Shown here piece after piece: positions 25,037-36,679 of a stretch of 64,000 nucleotides of DNA. A model generated the notes under the pieces. The model worked only from the letters and a program-made list of their open reading frames with translations. It ran no database searches and had not been told where the DNA came from. The DNA lies in contig JAJSPD010000003.1 in assembly GCA_021307315.1 (NCBI GenBank), forward strand, positions 806,001 through 870,000. Direction: 5' to 3'. Both the position numbers and the translations under genes were made by a program. How positions within the stretch are numbered: the first letter of the stretch is position 1; every line of letters begins with the position of its first letter. Source of the DNA: Bisporella sp. PMI_857 (Eukaryota > Ascomycota > Leotiomycetes > Helotiales > Helotiaceae).

Positions 25037-25217
25037 GCTCCCCTTCCATTATCTAACCTAAAACAGAGCTCAGTGGTAGAGCGGAAGGCAAGTCTCCTCC
25101 ACAAAAAATATCGTAGCCGGTATTCGCTCCTAACACCCTGCAATAGATTGCAGCGATGCACATTATCTTCAGGTCACTTGTTCGAACCAGGTAGGGAGCT
25201 GGACTCCTTATATTTTT
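25037..25217 (+). ncRNA. tRNA-like RNA polymerase III locus (interrupted or degenerate tRNA)
   Basis: An intact D-arm-like A box (GCTCAGTGGTAGAGC, 25068-25082) and a perfect T-arm (ACTTG-TTCGAAC-CAGGT, 25176-25192) with B-box sequence are followed by AGGGAGC (25193-25199) and a T5 run at 25212-25217. AGGGAGC pairs 6 of 7 with GCTCCCC at 25037-25043, but 24 extra bases separate that strand from the D-arm. A possible anticodon stem GAAGG/TCTTC (25084-25088 and 25166-25170) encloses about 77 bases, and no proper U33/anticodon was found. It could be a tRNA pseudogene, a tRNA-derived SINE or an oddly interrupted tRNA. No amino acid is assigned. Confidence 0.4.
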
Positions 25218-25415
25218 GCCACTTTTGGTCTTTACCATTCTGTATAAAAAGACTTGGGTTTAGTTTCTTCTGAGTCATTTTTGGTTCTTTCTTTTTCTGT
25301 GGAACTTGAGCCTTTGGTGGGACTGCAACTTAAGCGAGACTTTTGCTGAGCAATAATTCCACGAGAGGCAAGGAACTCAGCGTAGTGTCTAGTATCCAGA
25401 ATGTTTTCTTTCTTT

Positions 25416-25428
25416 TTTATTATTATTA

Positions 25429-25461
<33 letters not shown>

Positions 25462-25463
25462 TT
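25416..25463. repeat. TTA microsatellite followed by a poly-T tract
   Basis: ATT/TTA triplets run directly into an uninterrupted run of roughly 25-28 T. On the opposite strand this is a poly-A tail-like run, so it could mark the 3' end of a retroposed sequence, but no target duplication was identified. Confidence 0.7.
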
Positions 25464-26091
25464 GGAAAAACGTAGTTCCGAATCTGGTAATGGAGTCTTG
25501 TTAAAATGTATCTTCGAAATATAGAAGATCAGAATGTGGCGTGGGGCCGAGCTTCAAACACCTCCCGCGAGAGGAGGTAATATTCGATATTCGTGCCTGG
25601 AAGGTAGGGTTATCACTGTGAATGTTAGGTAAAGGTGCTTGGATCAGAACCAACGGTCGTCTTGTCACCCATATCTCCTGTTGGCGACTGATTAATCCGT
25701 ACTTATGCTACATTCGATATATCCTATTGCAGAAGCATGCTTTTTCAATGCATCATATAGACTGGCCACATTAAAGGGAAAACGAGAAAAATAATTATAC
25801 TTTGGACCCTTGAAAGAAGCCATTATTTCACAAAATGCACCCTACCTGAGGTAGAAGTTAGAGCCTTGGCTCCATATTTGATTTGCGAAATCCTTACGCG
25901 TTGAGCAAGTAGGCGTGTGATATAGGCTTTACAATAACTCCTCTGAGTAGAGTTTGTAAGCCATGCTCTAACTATCTGCTAACGTTCCTTATCTACGTCC
26001 TGCTATCTTTGTGGCTCCATGCCTTTCTCTAGGCCAGATCTGAATGACGTCTCGTCTAATATCTCTAGAATCATACTCCTAACCATGCTCC

Positions 26092-28599
26092 TCACCAAGT
26101 CTCCTGCACAAACCGCCCTCCATCCTCCATGCTCTTCAATTTCTCCTCTGCCCCATCGCCAAGAACAGTTAAAAGGGCTTGTCGTACACTCTTGGGCATA
26201 GCGCCTGAGCTGCCGCAGACAACTACAACAGCACCATCGTCAACCAGTTTCTTAACCAGGCTTCCTCGCTCCCGGATCACATCTTGGATGTAAATTTTGG
26301 CTTTCTGATCACGACTGAATGCCGTGAAGACTTTTAGCGAGGGTATTGAAGGCCATTCAGAGGAGAAGAAGTAGTCTGCTCCGCTGTTGCGATTGCCGAA
26401 GAAGAGAATGCTTTCGCCGATGTCTTGTGGTGACTATATGGGGGCATAGGTCAGTCATACATACGTAAAGAATCAGAAAGAGTCATGAGTGCTAGCCGAA
26501 TATATTCACATACCGTTTGCGCACGTTCATGTATGAGAGACCTACAAGGCGCAACACCGGTTCCAGGAGCAACTAAAGTATCAGGATCAGCAATGTGAGG
26601 CTTTGGCATCAAAGAACAGAAACATCGGATAGCCTCGTTTCCCAGAATGTTTCCTGAATTTTAATTTTAATTTTTTTAAAAAAAAACTTACTCATGATTA
26701 CCGGTAATCTTGGGTTCTTCTTAGCTTGATCATAAAATTTGTTGTTAGAGGAGTAAGTAACTCTCAGCATAGAGTTCTCGGGAAGTGAAGTGATGTATCT
26801 AGAACAAAGACCTTGGCGCACTTTTCTGAGCACAGTTCTGTATCTGACTATAGCTATAAGAAGCTCTACTTTGATATAGCCTGAAGTGGCGCTCTGACTG
26901 AGTCTACCACCACTTGCTATGCTGAATTGGCGCCCACGGATGATAGGAAATAGACTTGTAGCGTATTTCCAGGGTAATTTGACGGATGGAAAGTCTTGCA
27001 GGACCTCGAGAATGCTGCGGCGTGGCCGCGTTGTGTAGTCGAAGAACTCATCTGAGTAAACGGGGTTACAGAACTCGAGAAGCCGTTCTTTGTGCATCTC
27101 GTCGTTGGTGTAGTGGGATATTTGGTGGAAGAAATAGCGGTTTGGTATTGCCTAGCAACCGTTAATCCCTATTTGAGCTTATTTTGCATAAGTCTTACAG
27201 TTATGTCAAGATTGTGGATAAGGAGTTGCCTTAAGGTCGTATTTGACAAGGTGTATAAACCTTTGATTGAACGATGCTCTGTAGAGTCGGCTGAAATTTC
27301 GAGAGGCTTGTCCGCAACCTCAGTCCAGTCCATAATATTTATCAGCTCTTGCACATCTTCTTGGAAATTCTTGGGATAAATGGTGATAACGTCTCCTGGT
27401 TCATATTGAGGTAGGTTATTCGAAGGTACAGTGAAGCTAAGATGGCGAACATCTTGCCAATGAGATTCTGGCGTCACCCTCTGAATGTGTATCAAATTCG
27501 CTGTGATACCACCGGGGATCGGTAGGGGCTATACGCTACTGTCAGAACCGGGCTTATCCATGCGTGGTGTTTGTTTTCTTAGCTAGCCGACATCACCGCG
27601 AAAATCTTGGAGTGACTTACTTCATTGTAAGCTTTTGCTGCAGAAGTTGTAGAAAGGCTTCCATTCAACCCATTCTCTCCTATCTCAGGCCTGGGTATAC
27701 ACGTCAGCTTTATTGACTCCTGCGATACTTGTATAATGGACATAGAGGCATCGACCTATCCCTCATTCACCTCACCTCTCGTTTACAATATTGCTCCCTT
27801 CAGAAGATTCAATGTCATTGCTAAAGCTTGATGTTTGATGAAGGACTAGATGATGCTTCGGTAATAGCAATACATCCGAAGGGATGGGGGTAATCCCATT
27901 TGGAAGTGGATATAATGATAAAAGATGTTTGCTCAAATCAGCAGACCAGGGCAGAAAAGAGCCTTCGATACTAGAACAACTCAATAAACTGATCCATTCT
28001 TGATTGGAAAAAAAAGTATCAGGAAAGCTACATACCCCTCTTCATGCTGCTCATCTCCTTCGCCCCGAGGGTAGATCTCCTGAGCACCAAGTTGGCTCAA
28101 TCGCTTGTGCAGTTTTAATGCTGCCCAGTTGAATCTTAAAAATCGTCAGATCGCCTCTACTTATTTCCAGAATGGTGGAAGTAAGAGAAAACTTACTTGA
28201 CATAAGAACTATCACCTAAGCCAAAGGTGGTGAACGACACGTGACCGAGGCAGTCCGGCCGAAGGCTCTTTCGGAGCAAACTCCTCCAGAACTTCCTGGC
28301 ATTTTTGGGAAATTCACCTTGACCGGTGGTTGATGTCACAAATATTACGAAAGTATATCTTAGTAGTTGTTTCTAGAGCGGATCGAAAATAAGCACTGGA
28401 TATGCAGGATAATTCCTCTATCTGAAGGCGAAGAACGTACAATATGAACCTCATCCATCTCGCTCACCCTGGTCGTAAAATGAAGTCGCTCAGCGACACG
28501 TCCCAGATCCTCAGCAGCATCCTGACTATTACCTGTTTCAGACCCGTAAATTATGAGAGCTGTTCTGTCATGTTGTTGTCCTTGTATCAATTGTGACAT
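26092..28599 (-). CDS. TAH18: NADPH-dependent diflavin oxidoreductase TAH18
   Basis: Passes electrons from NADPH through FAD and FMN to DRE2 for cytosolic Fe-S protein assembly. Nine exons: 28599-28441, 28372-28197, 28134-28036, 27970-27776, 27690-27621, 27528-27199, 27151-26692, 26572-26514 and 26433-26092. They sum to 1890 bases, or 629 residues, with consistent phases. The flavodoxin domain has YGSETGNSQ (residues 18-26), STTGQGEFP and FGLGDSSY. A connecting region with FLPWSADL follows. The FAD site is RQFSIAS (417-423). NADPH-binding motifs are APGTGVAPCRS (498-508), FFGNRN and CGSSGAMP. The protein ends in ETW, a terminal aromatic residue as usual for this reductase superfamily. No N-terminal membrane anchor is present, which separates it from cytochrome P450 reductase. 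It is divergent from the RRM gene. Confidence 0.93.
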
Positions 28600-29682
28600 G
28601 GCTGATGATGGGTATGGAAAGTGGCCAAATCATGATGAAGATATCTATCTATGGATCTATCGAAGCAAAAAATCGCCGATTCAGGACCCGAAGTTATGAG
28701 TCACGGGACTAGTTCTAGTAGCATTAAATGGCCATCTCCGGCGCTCTATCGCCCCATGGTTTGCCATGGTATAAAAATATCATAGATGATGGTGATTGGG
28801 TAGAATAATTGTACGTATGTCCGATAATCCCAGCTAAAATATTTGGTGCATGAGGGACCCCGTTCCACCTCCTGAACATGGGGTCGGCTGATAGCACTAC
28901 AAGGCTCCAGCCTCGTGTCAATTAAGAAGTTCAATCTGTCAACAATACTTGATTTTGATCATTTTGAGGAGTATTATTGTGAAGACGGTGCTTGCCTGGA
29001 TTATTGGCGCTCCCCGGGCATCTAGACTCTTGACACCATGAATTTAGGGTTGTCAGGCAGGAGTTAATTATTTGATCTTTTTTACGAACAGTTGGCAAGC
29101 GGATGCTCGTCCAGTGGTAGCCTTGAGTTTAACATGGGATGGCGTTATAACTTGTGATGAGGCTCTGCTGGGCCAAGATATCAACGAAAAAAAAGATATT
29201 TGAAGAGCAACGCTCCCTCGATTTACGTAGATAGGAAATACATTTTCGATTAAATTTAATTAACAAAAGATCCTAATTCTATTCATATTCACTGATACAT
29301 CTCGGTGCAGGTTTCTCATTCCTTCGCTCTTTCTTTCTTGCTCTCTTTCTTCCCACCCCCCATGAACCGTAATCTGCTGGCTCCACCTCAATCTGGTAAG
29401 CGCCATTTCGCTTAAGTGACGGCTGCGGAATTTGAGTATATTTTCTGAAGCCCCTTCTCCCCAAAGCCTGTTCCCCTTTCTTTTTTCTTCACATCACAAC
29501 TTTGATACGATCAAGAAATCAAACCTTTCCACCTCTAATCAATCACACTCCAGACCTCTAGGGCACCTAGCTACCCTTCAAACAACTCCCCATTTGTTCA
29601 AGAGTCAATCACACTCAGCGAACGTCGACAACCCTTCACACCTCAAGCCCATCTTCAGTTAATCACACACCACATCGCCAAC
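28600..29682. promoter_or_regulatory. Divergent promoter region, TAH18 / RRM protein
   Basis: About 1.1 kb with no gene. The part next to the RRM gene (about 29470-29680) is rich in C and CT, with repeated AATCACAC-like words, and is probably its 5' leader. The rest is AT-rich. Confidence 0.45.
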
Positions 29683-31122
29683 ATGTCTACCATCGTGGAG
29701 AAAGTTACTGACGCCGTCAACGACGTTACTGCCAAACTTGGCAACAGCACCATTTCCGATTCCAAGCCTGCGGACGACAAGGCCGCAAAGGATGCCCAGA
29801 ACGAGGCCGTCCTTGCCAGCGCTGCAGAGGGTCGCAGACTCTATATCGGAAACCTCGCGTACGCGACGACCGAGGGGGAGTTGAAATCTTTCTTCGATGG
29901 CTACCTAATGTACGTATATGCCGTACTTCTCTTATGCACCATCTCCCCTTTTCCTTGTGCCTTTGTCCTCCGGAAGAGTCTTTGTGGCGACTTCCGTTTC
30001 TGACTTCAGGCACTTTATGGCAACTGCGATATTAGCCGAGGCAGTTGCCTCTCCCCCGTTCAGCCCTTGACTTCATTTTATGGACTTTACTGACTTTGCA
30101 TGTTTGCAGCGAGTCCACTTCCATCCCAAAGAATCCTCGCACGGATCGCCCTGTCGGATATGCCTTCGTCGACCTCTCTACTCCAAGCGAGGCCACCCGT
30201 GCCATCAACGAGCTTTCTGGCAAGGAGATACTCGAGCGCAAGGTCTCTGTTCAACTCGCCCGCAAGCCTGAGCCAGCGGGTGAGAAGAGTGCACCAAAGA
30301 GCGGAGATGAAGGTGCCGAGGGTGAGGGTGAGGGGCGCCGCAAGGGCGCTGGTCGTGGACGTGGCCGAGGCCGTGGACGTGGAGGTCGTGGTCCCCGTAC
30401 ACAACGCGGCGTAAGCATTTTCAGGGCCGGTAAATGCTACTATTACTAACATTTCATTTAGGACCAAGCTGCTCCGGAGACCACAAGTCCTGCGGCTGCT
30501 GAGCCTCTTCCTTTGACCGACATCACCAACAAGCCTGCCAACACCACAGAAAATGCCGAGGCCAAGCCAGCCGCGACCCGTCCTCCTCGTGAGCGCCGGG
30601 AACGTGGTCCTCCAGCTGATGGCATTCCATCCAAGAACAAGGTCATGGTTGCAAACCTCCCCTATGATTTGACCGAAGAGAAGGTTAGTCTTCCTACCTA
30701 AAAATAGATGATTTAATATACTAATATTTTTGCAGCTCAAGGAACTCTTCTCTGCCTATAACCCCGTCTCTGCAAAGATTGCCCTTCGTCCAATTCCTCG
30801 CTTCATGGTAAAGAAGCTCCAGGCCCGCAACGAGCCTCGCAAGGGCCGTGGTTTCGGTTTTGTCACCCTTGAATCCGAGGAACTCCAGAACAAGGCTGTC
30901 CAGGAGATGAACGGCAAGGAGATTGAAGGACGTGAGATCGCTGTCAAGGTTGCCATTGACAGCCCAGATAAACAAGACGATGAGGCTGCCCCAGCCACTG
31001 AGTCCAAGACCGACACAAGTGAGTGACGTTGGAGCACTTTTTCGGGTCTCCTCAAGCTAAAGAGACATATACTGACTAAAAATAACACAGCTGCTGCCCC
31101 AGTCGAGCCTACCGCTGCTTAA
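29683..31122 (+). CDS. RNA-binding protein with two RRM domains and a GR-rich linker
   Basis: Five exons: 29683-29909, 30110-30410, 30462-30683, 30736-31018 and 31091-31122, giving 354 residues. RRM1 (about 51-125) has RNP2 LYIGNL and RNP1 VGYAFVDL. An acidic linker runs into a GRGRGRGRGRGGRG tract (about 158-172), an RGG-like RNA or protein contact region. RRM2 (about 222-330) has RNP2 VMVANL and RNP1 GRGFGFVTL, with a long loop before RNP1. The tail is Asp/Glu/Ala-rich. The architecture resembles fungal nuclear or nucleolar RNP proteins, but I cannot name an orthologue. The first intron (200 bases) is the longest. The GC-rich, strongly biased codon use suggests high expression. Confidence 0.88.
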
Positions 31123-31871
31123 GCGCCTGTAATATTTGTACGATGAAGGAAGAACTTGCGCAGATTATTACCAGCATTGCTTTGCTTTTTGGGACATTCT
31201 CGCTTTGTGACTACCTTCGGGGATGGAGGAGGATCTGTTCCTCATGCTCCATCTACAGACAATCCAACTTCTTACGATTTTCCTTTAGGTGAACTAGCCG
31301 TTCATCGCGTTGGTGGATTTATTGCTGGCGTCAATAGATATGGTCTCTTGGGACTGGATTCTTGACAACTCAAAATTTCCTTCACGTGGCGTTCAGTGGT
31401 TCTCTATGACTACGAAAAAAACTATGGTCTTATCGCCATTTCTCGGGTACTCTCAGGACTGTACACTAGATTTCTTTCTGATGTGCTCTTGGGAAGGGAT
31501 GGGAATGGAAAAGTTATTCATTGTTTGATACCAATAATCGGAGTTTTCCTGGCACCTGTCTATAATCGTTGTCGTGAATGTGATTTGCAATTTCGTATCG
31601 TCTGTAGTATCTTAAAAGTGTGTCTAAAGTGTAAGACTGTTGTTTCATGGTACATGCCCAATATCTGGGGAAGAAACTTAAACTTGACAGCCTCGCGGCC
31701 ACGTTTGCGCCATTGGTCTGGATACTCAGCCACTGAGGCCCAAACCACAATCCACCAATTTCCCCCTTTCCCCCACTACATCTCTAGCCAAATCTCAGTA
31801 ATTGCCGTGTGGTATACAAATTGTTAAAGACTACTCGGGGATCGTACCAGTGCTCTTCGTAAACTGGCACA
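31123..31871. other. Intergenic, RRM gene to ArfGAP
   Basis: Probably the 3' region of the RRM gene and the promoter of the ArfGAP gene. Overlapping frames at 31156-31827 (+) and 31514-31750 (-) show no family signature and no shared splice context. Confidence 0.5.
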
Positions 31872-33145
31872 ATGGCCAGCAAGGCCATGTGGGAGGTTGA
31901 TCCCGAAACTCGATCCAAAGTATGCTATCCCAAATCCTTATCTCGACGCATTTTCTCAAATTGCGCTCTATATTGTTGCTTTCTTAGACACGGAATCCGT
32001 TGCTAACATTCAAAACAGCTTCTCGAGATACAGAAGACAAACTCCAACGACCGTTGCGCAGACTGCGGGGCACCCTCTCCACAATGGGCTTCTCCAAAGT
32101 TTGGTATTTTCATATGCCTCAGTTGCGCTGGTGTCCACCGAGGGCTAGGTGTGCACATTAGTTTCGTGCGCAGTATTACGATGGATGCCTTTAAGTCACG
32201 AGAGATAGAGCAGATGCGATTAGGAGGGAATAAACCTTGGAGGGAGTTCTTTGATGATGCAGAGGTGAACAAAATGGCTGGCATAACATGGGACGATGCT
32301 ACAATTTCAGAGCGATATTCTGGAGATGTTGGCGAAGAGTGGAAGGATAGGTTGGTGGCTAAAGTCGAGGGCAAAGACTATGTTCCTTCAGAAAAGCCAA
32401 AACCTTCACCTGCAACCTTCAGCAATGCGCCTCTCAGTTCAACAACTAGCAGGAGTGGAACACCAATAAGTGGACGCACCGACAGTCCGAGTCGCAAGGT
32501 GAAGGTAGATGATAGATACTTTGCTGGGCTGGGCGCCGCGAATGCCTCACGTCCAGCAGATCTGCCACCATCTCAAGGAGGAAAGTACGCAGGCTTTGGT
32601 AGCTCACCGATGGAACCGCCGAGGAGTGCGAATGCAGGACTGCCTGGATTCGACGACTTACAGAAGGACCCTTTGCAAGCATTGAGTAAAGGATTTGGGT
32701 GGTTCACGAGTACAGTGGGCAAGACTGCAAAGACGGTGAACGAGGGATATATTCAGCCAACAGCAGCGAAGGTACCTCCCCCTTCATCCCCTCTAACATA
32801 TCCTTCGCCGGCCAGGACCAGGACACCTGACGATCATAATAGTTGGCGGAAACCGATCTAGCGGCTCAAGCACGCATTACAGCAGCACAAGTCGCAAAGG
32901 GAGCACAGGCTGGCGCAAAAGGAGCGGCAGAAGGGTTTAATCGCTTTGTGGAAGGTAGCGGTGGGCCAACAAATACGAGGAATGTGCCACTTGACGAGAG
33001 TAAGAAGGACTTCTGGGATAGCTTTGCAGAGGCGGGCGCTCACAGAGAGGCAAAGCCAAGTGCAGTAGGAACTGCAAGTATCAAGAAGCCACAGACGCCG
33101 ATGGGACCAGGTAAAAAGGACGAGGATAATTGGGATAACTGGTAG
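31872..33145 (+). CDS. GCS1: ADP-ribosylation factor GTPase-activating protein (GCS1-like)
   Basis: Stimulates GTP hydrolysis by Arf in Golgi/endosome vesicle traffic. Three exons: 31872-31919, 32019-32771 and 32843-33145, giving 367 residues, all joined in phase 0. The ArfGAP zinc finger is C29-x2-C32-x16-C49-x2-C52 (CADC and CLSC), followed by [19 protein letters not shown] with the catalytic Arg in GVHRGLG. Then come KPWREFFDD and [21 protein letters not shown]. The remainder is low-complexity, with a [20 protein letters not shown] amphipathic stretch resembling the lipid-packing sensor of ArfGAP1/Gcs1, and the C-terminus ends DNWDNW. The zinc finger and amphipathic helix together favour the GCS1 branch over GLO3. 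Confidence 0.92.
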
Positions 33146-34411
33146 AATTGGAGCGCTGTTATGTATCAGGCAATAGATTTTCGGTTCAAAAAAATGTATG
33201 TGTAGTCATATAGCCAAGATATGATCTTGATTCGTGGTGCTGTTCAGTATTGCCAGCCGATCAGCTTAAATCCGTTCTGCCTCCTCGTACTTTCCAATTC
33301 CGCCTTCAGAAGGCTCCCTCTCTCGTCTTGCTACTTTGTTGATTTTGCCTGGTAGTTCCAGATATCTTATCGAGCCTACTCATGATCTACCCAACCGATT
33401 CATTGCCTAACATACGTAAAATGCATCAGCTTGTCGAAAAGAATCCTGCGTGTTCTTAGGAAGATACAAGGATAGTTTTGGTTTTGAATTCTACTCGGTT
33501 TGCATATGAGAGTTGCGACGATCAACGAGCGCAGAAGGGAGTTCCAAAATGAAAGGATGACGAGCAAGAAGCATCAGCTTAGTGCCCTCATCTTGTCTTT
33601 GTCCGAAATAGAGCATTGACTCCGTTGTCCCCGTGATCAACTCTATATAAGCTATCATATAGTCGATTGGGATTGGGATATAGCTTTTACTAAAGCGCAA
33701 TTAGTTTTGTATAGGCACGTACCGCGTTCATTAATTCTTTGATATTTAATTCCTGTAATAATAAGTGAGGAGGAGAGGATACTGAGTGAGCTGTTTTTAT
33801 GCACATGATGATCGGTGTTAAGACGTTGGCGTCGGCGTTAATGAAGAAGTGATGATCAGATACAAGTATTTAAGGTTCCAAACATGGCCAGTTCCTGTGC
33901 TTTCCACTAAAGGGTCTATTGGTTATCTCCAATTGAGTGTCATGGAATAGCATTTACTGTTGTGCTCGGTATAGGTTGAGAGAGCTTTTTGGGCAAAATC
34001 AAGCATAAATATGTATGACTTATTCATATTCCTTTCTCCACCATGGTGCGTGGATGTACGCAGTGATAACCAAGAGTAGGAACAATGCCAAGCTATGGTG
34101 GTTAAAATGTAGATAGGTTGTTGTCCATGCTGTTTCTTTTTCATTATAAACGTGGCTTGATACATAATTAATACCTTTGAGTTTTTGAAGTTGCAAAACC
34201 TCAACAGTTAAAAGCTGGTATCCCCAGAATACCAATATTGTGGTCGGGAATCATTAAACTGTGCAGAGGAAATGACTTTTTACGCTCTATTACCGTCTAG
34301 ACTTCAGTGTATCCGCCAAGTAATCGAAATCCAGTCTATGAAGCAGCCATGACCCGTAGCCCATTCTCTCGATTTTGATATCTCATCACCATTGCCTCCA
34401 TGCTGCGGTGA
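33146..34411. other. Gene-free AT-rich region
   Basis: No supported gene. The minus-strand frames at 33491-33700 and 33923-34235 are short and unsupported. No repeat boundary was found. Confidence 0.45.
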
Positions 34412-34998
34412 TCAATTCTCTGATACATACCTTGTTCCCTCTCCCATATACCAAAGGCAATGGATTGCCCCGTTGGCGTCGGATACTTTGTGGCCGCGAG
34501 GCTTAGGCTTTGTGCAGTCTCGTCAAAGCTGACCAAAGTTATAACATTTGTAACATTTTATACCCTTCAGGCGCTTCTCGTAGTCGGCCTTACGAGCCTT
34601 CATGGTAGCCCAGTATGCTTGTTGCTCGAGGTAGTCATTGTAACATTGAATACGCTCCTCCCAAAGATGGTGACGCCCGGGGAACTTCTTGTAGGAAGGC
34701 GGTACAGATCTGGATGAATAAGGAAGCATGTTTTGTGGTCGTGGCCGATTCGCTTACCCGTGGTACGCTTGATGGTAGCGTTAGGTGAGTTGGCGGTCTT
34801 CTCCATAATTAGATAGGGCTGTGAAAGAGCTGTACTGTCGGCAATGAGACCTACGGTTATGTTGACCGGAGTAGTATTCTTGACAACGGATGTAGTGGGT
34901 GTCGCCTTGAAGGACTTTCGGGTAGTAGGTTTATAATCATAAGCCGGGTCTGGTTACATGGCGAGCTTTTGGGAACGTCTGGGGTTGGCACCAGGCAT
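34412..34998 (-). pseudogene. Decayed paralogue of the CCHC zinc-knuckle gene
   Basis: Reading down from an ATG at 34998 gives MPGANPRRSQKLAM, a stop (TAA), then AYDYKP, closely matching the start of the intact gene at 36679 (MPGIASSRNSQKRAM...AYEYTP). Later IGHDHKTCFLIHPDLYR matches its first knuckle region. A frameshift near 34700 leads into PPSYKKFPGRHHLWEERIQCYNDYL and CYKCYNFGQL, where a TGA interrupts the last knuckle and its His is replaced by Leu. RDCTKPKPRG then continues in the same frame. At least one frameshift and two stops mean no product like the intact gene is made. The copy lies in the same orientation about 1 kb downstream of the intact one. Confidence 0.75.
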
Positions 34999-36016
34999 TT
35001 TGTATTCTGGCATTAGTCTATGGAAAAAAGGTTATTGTACTGGATACTGATTATTGCGAAGCACGATTGTTTAAGTGGAAGACAGCCGATGGAATTCGGG
35101 CAAGAAGGGTCGCTCTTCCACAAATAGTCTTGAAGGTGTAGTGTTGCTAAAGCTTGTAGAAGTATATTATTTAAGGCTTTGAACATGCCCTAGAACCGAG
35201 AGGCAGGAGCAAAGTCACTCACTAATGACTTACATGAATCAATATTATTGAATTTGCTGGGCTATATCAATGAGACTCCCACGAGCTGTCCAACTTATAG
35301 CGGACTCATATATAGAAGATGCTGTGATGAACATGATAAATCTGGGCCCTAGGTTGAGCAGGAAGCATCCTTCATTCAGGGGCTCGCTTAATCATGTGAC
35401 CTTCATTCTATGGCCACCTCGTCTTCTTAGCACTTGAAGCACAGAGATTATAACCGAATAAGCACCTTTATTATTATAAAGATCCCATATTCCTCCCTCA
35501 TTAAGCCTGTTGCAACCATTGCCACTGTGGTCGAAACCACTGCAGTTATAAGATTCGAAATGATTATCATTACCAACAATGGATTAATTTAGAGATGTAC
35601 CAATTCAATCCCGAAATTCCTATCCCAGCTATATGTTTATGACAAAAAGGCACCGTTTCATTATATATTCTCTTTAATTGAATAATAAACTACGCAATAA
35701 TCAGACATTGAATGCACGCAGAAGGATTAGTTTAGTTATGCAATTAGATATCACCTGCAGATTACCTAATATGCACTCCAGAATAAAAGCAGGTTTATTA
35801 GGCTCTTATGGCATATAGGCTCATATACCCATCAATGGAACTAGGAGTATGGTGAATATTTCGTTAAACATTCCCCCCCACAACGCAAGAATCACTAATA
35901 TCCTGCACTGCATGTGCCCAGTCAGCCAGTTTGTTGAAACAAAATCGAGACCCCCAGGTCACACTCATATGCACGCCATGTAACCCCTCACCGCTCGGTA
36001 ATATCTGGTCGTTGAC
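34999..36016. other. Spacer between the zinc-knuckle pseudogene and gene
   Basis: AT-rich, with no frame of note. If the two zinc-knuckle copies arose by tandem duplication, this spacer should hold a copy of the upstream sequence of one of them. I could not recognise such similarity by eye. Confidence 0.4.
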
Positions 36017-36679
36017 CTAACGGGGTTGGCTAGAAAGGTAGACAGCCTCGCCATTAGAGTTGTAGACTTTCATACCATTTCCCTCAGGCTTGTCACAGTT
36101 GTATTTGTAGTGTCCGTATTCGCCGCAATGAAAGCATTGGATGTTATCGAGGGAAGTCTTATCAGTGGCCTTGCTGAGAGGTCTCAAAGCGTGTTCCTCA
36201 CGGCGAGCCTTACGTATAAGGTAATCGTTATAATCTTTAGCCTGGGCCTCCCAATAGTTGCGCTCAGCGGGTCGTCCCTTGAGGTACTCCTCGCGAGCCT
36301 TGCTGTTGGTGGTATAACAGTTGTTGTAGACATGACCGCGGCGGCTGCAACCATTACAAATCATTGAAATCTTGAGAGAAGCCTCATAGCCCTTGACTTT
36401 TTCCGCCCAATATTGCGTATGGTCGGGCTTTTTCTCAAGAAAAGCCGCCAAAATCTTGGGATGGGTGAGGAAGCAATCAGCCTCAGTGTGTCCAAAGCGA
36501 TTGCAGGTTCCGCACTTTGAAGCTGGCTTTGGTGCAGGCAATGGGTGAATGGAAATGGTGGGAGATTTATGAATCTTTGGCCTTGATACAATGGCGGAGG
36601 CGGGAGGAGTGTATTCATATGCTGCTCCAGACTTCATTGCCCGCTTCTGTGAATTTCGGGATGAGGCAATGCCAGGCAT
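36017..36679 (-). CDS. Zinc-knuckle (CCHC) protein, function unknown
   Basis: Single exon of 220 residues. Three zinc knuckles are visible: CGTCNRFGHTEADC, CNGCSRRGHVYNNC and CFHCGEYGHYKYNC, the standard C-x2-C-x4-H-x4-C spacing. The first two are separated by a repeated helical unit: HPKILAAFLEKKPDHTQYW is echoed by SKAREEYLKGRPAERNYW, and ...VKGYEASL by ...AKDYNDYL. This suggests internal duplication of a knuckle-plus-helix module. The N-terminus is basic and Ser/Pro-rich. Such knuckles bind single-stranded nucleic acid and occur in RNA-processing factors and retroelement Gag proteins. No pol, protease or LTR was seen nearby. Its function is unknown, but the decayed copy next door shows that the family has duplicated here. 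Confidence 0.7.
   Translation of the reverse strand: MPGIASSRNSQKRAMKSGAAYEYTPPASAIVSRPKIHKSPTISIHPLPAPKPASKCGTCNRFGHTEADCFLTHPKILAAFLEKKPDHTQYWAEKVKGYEASLKISMICNGCSRRGHVYNNCYTTNSKAREEYLKGRPAERNYWEAQAKDYNDYLIRKARREEHALRPLSKATDKTSLDNIQCFHCGEYGHYKYNCDKPEGNGMKVYNSNGEAVYLSSQPR

Noticed and set aside
25416..25463. Poly-T tract as proof of a retroposon
   Set aside because: No target-site duplication or coding remnant adjoins it, so it may be a simple slippage tract.
26092..28599. Cytochrome P450 reductase
   Set aside because: There is no N-terminal membrane anchor, and the length (629) and motif spacing fit TAH18 better.
35461..35900. Solo LTR or transposon remnant between the zinc-knuckle copies
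   Set aside because: No terminal repeats or target duplication could be found by eye.
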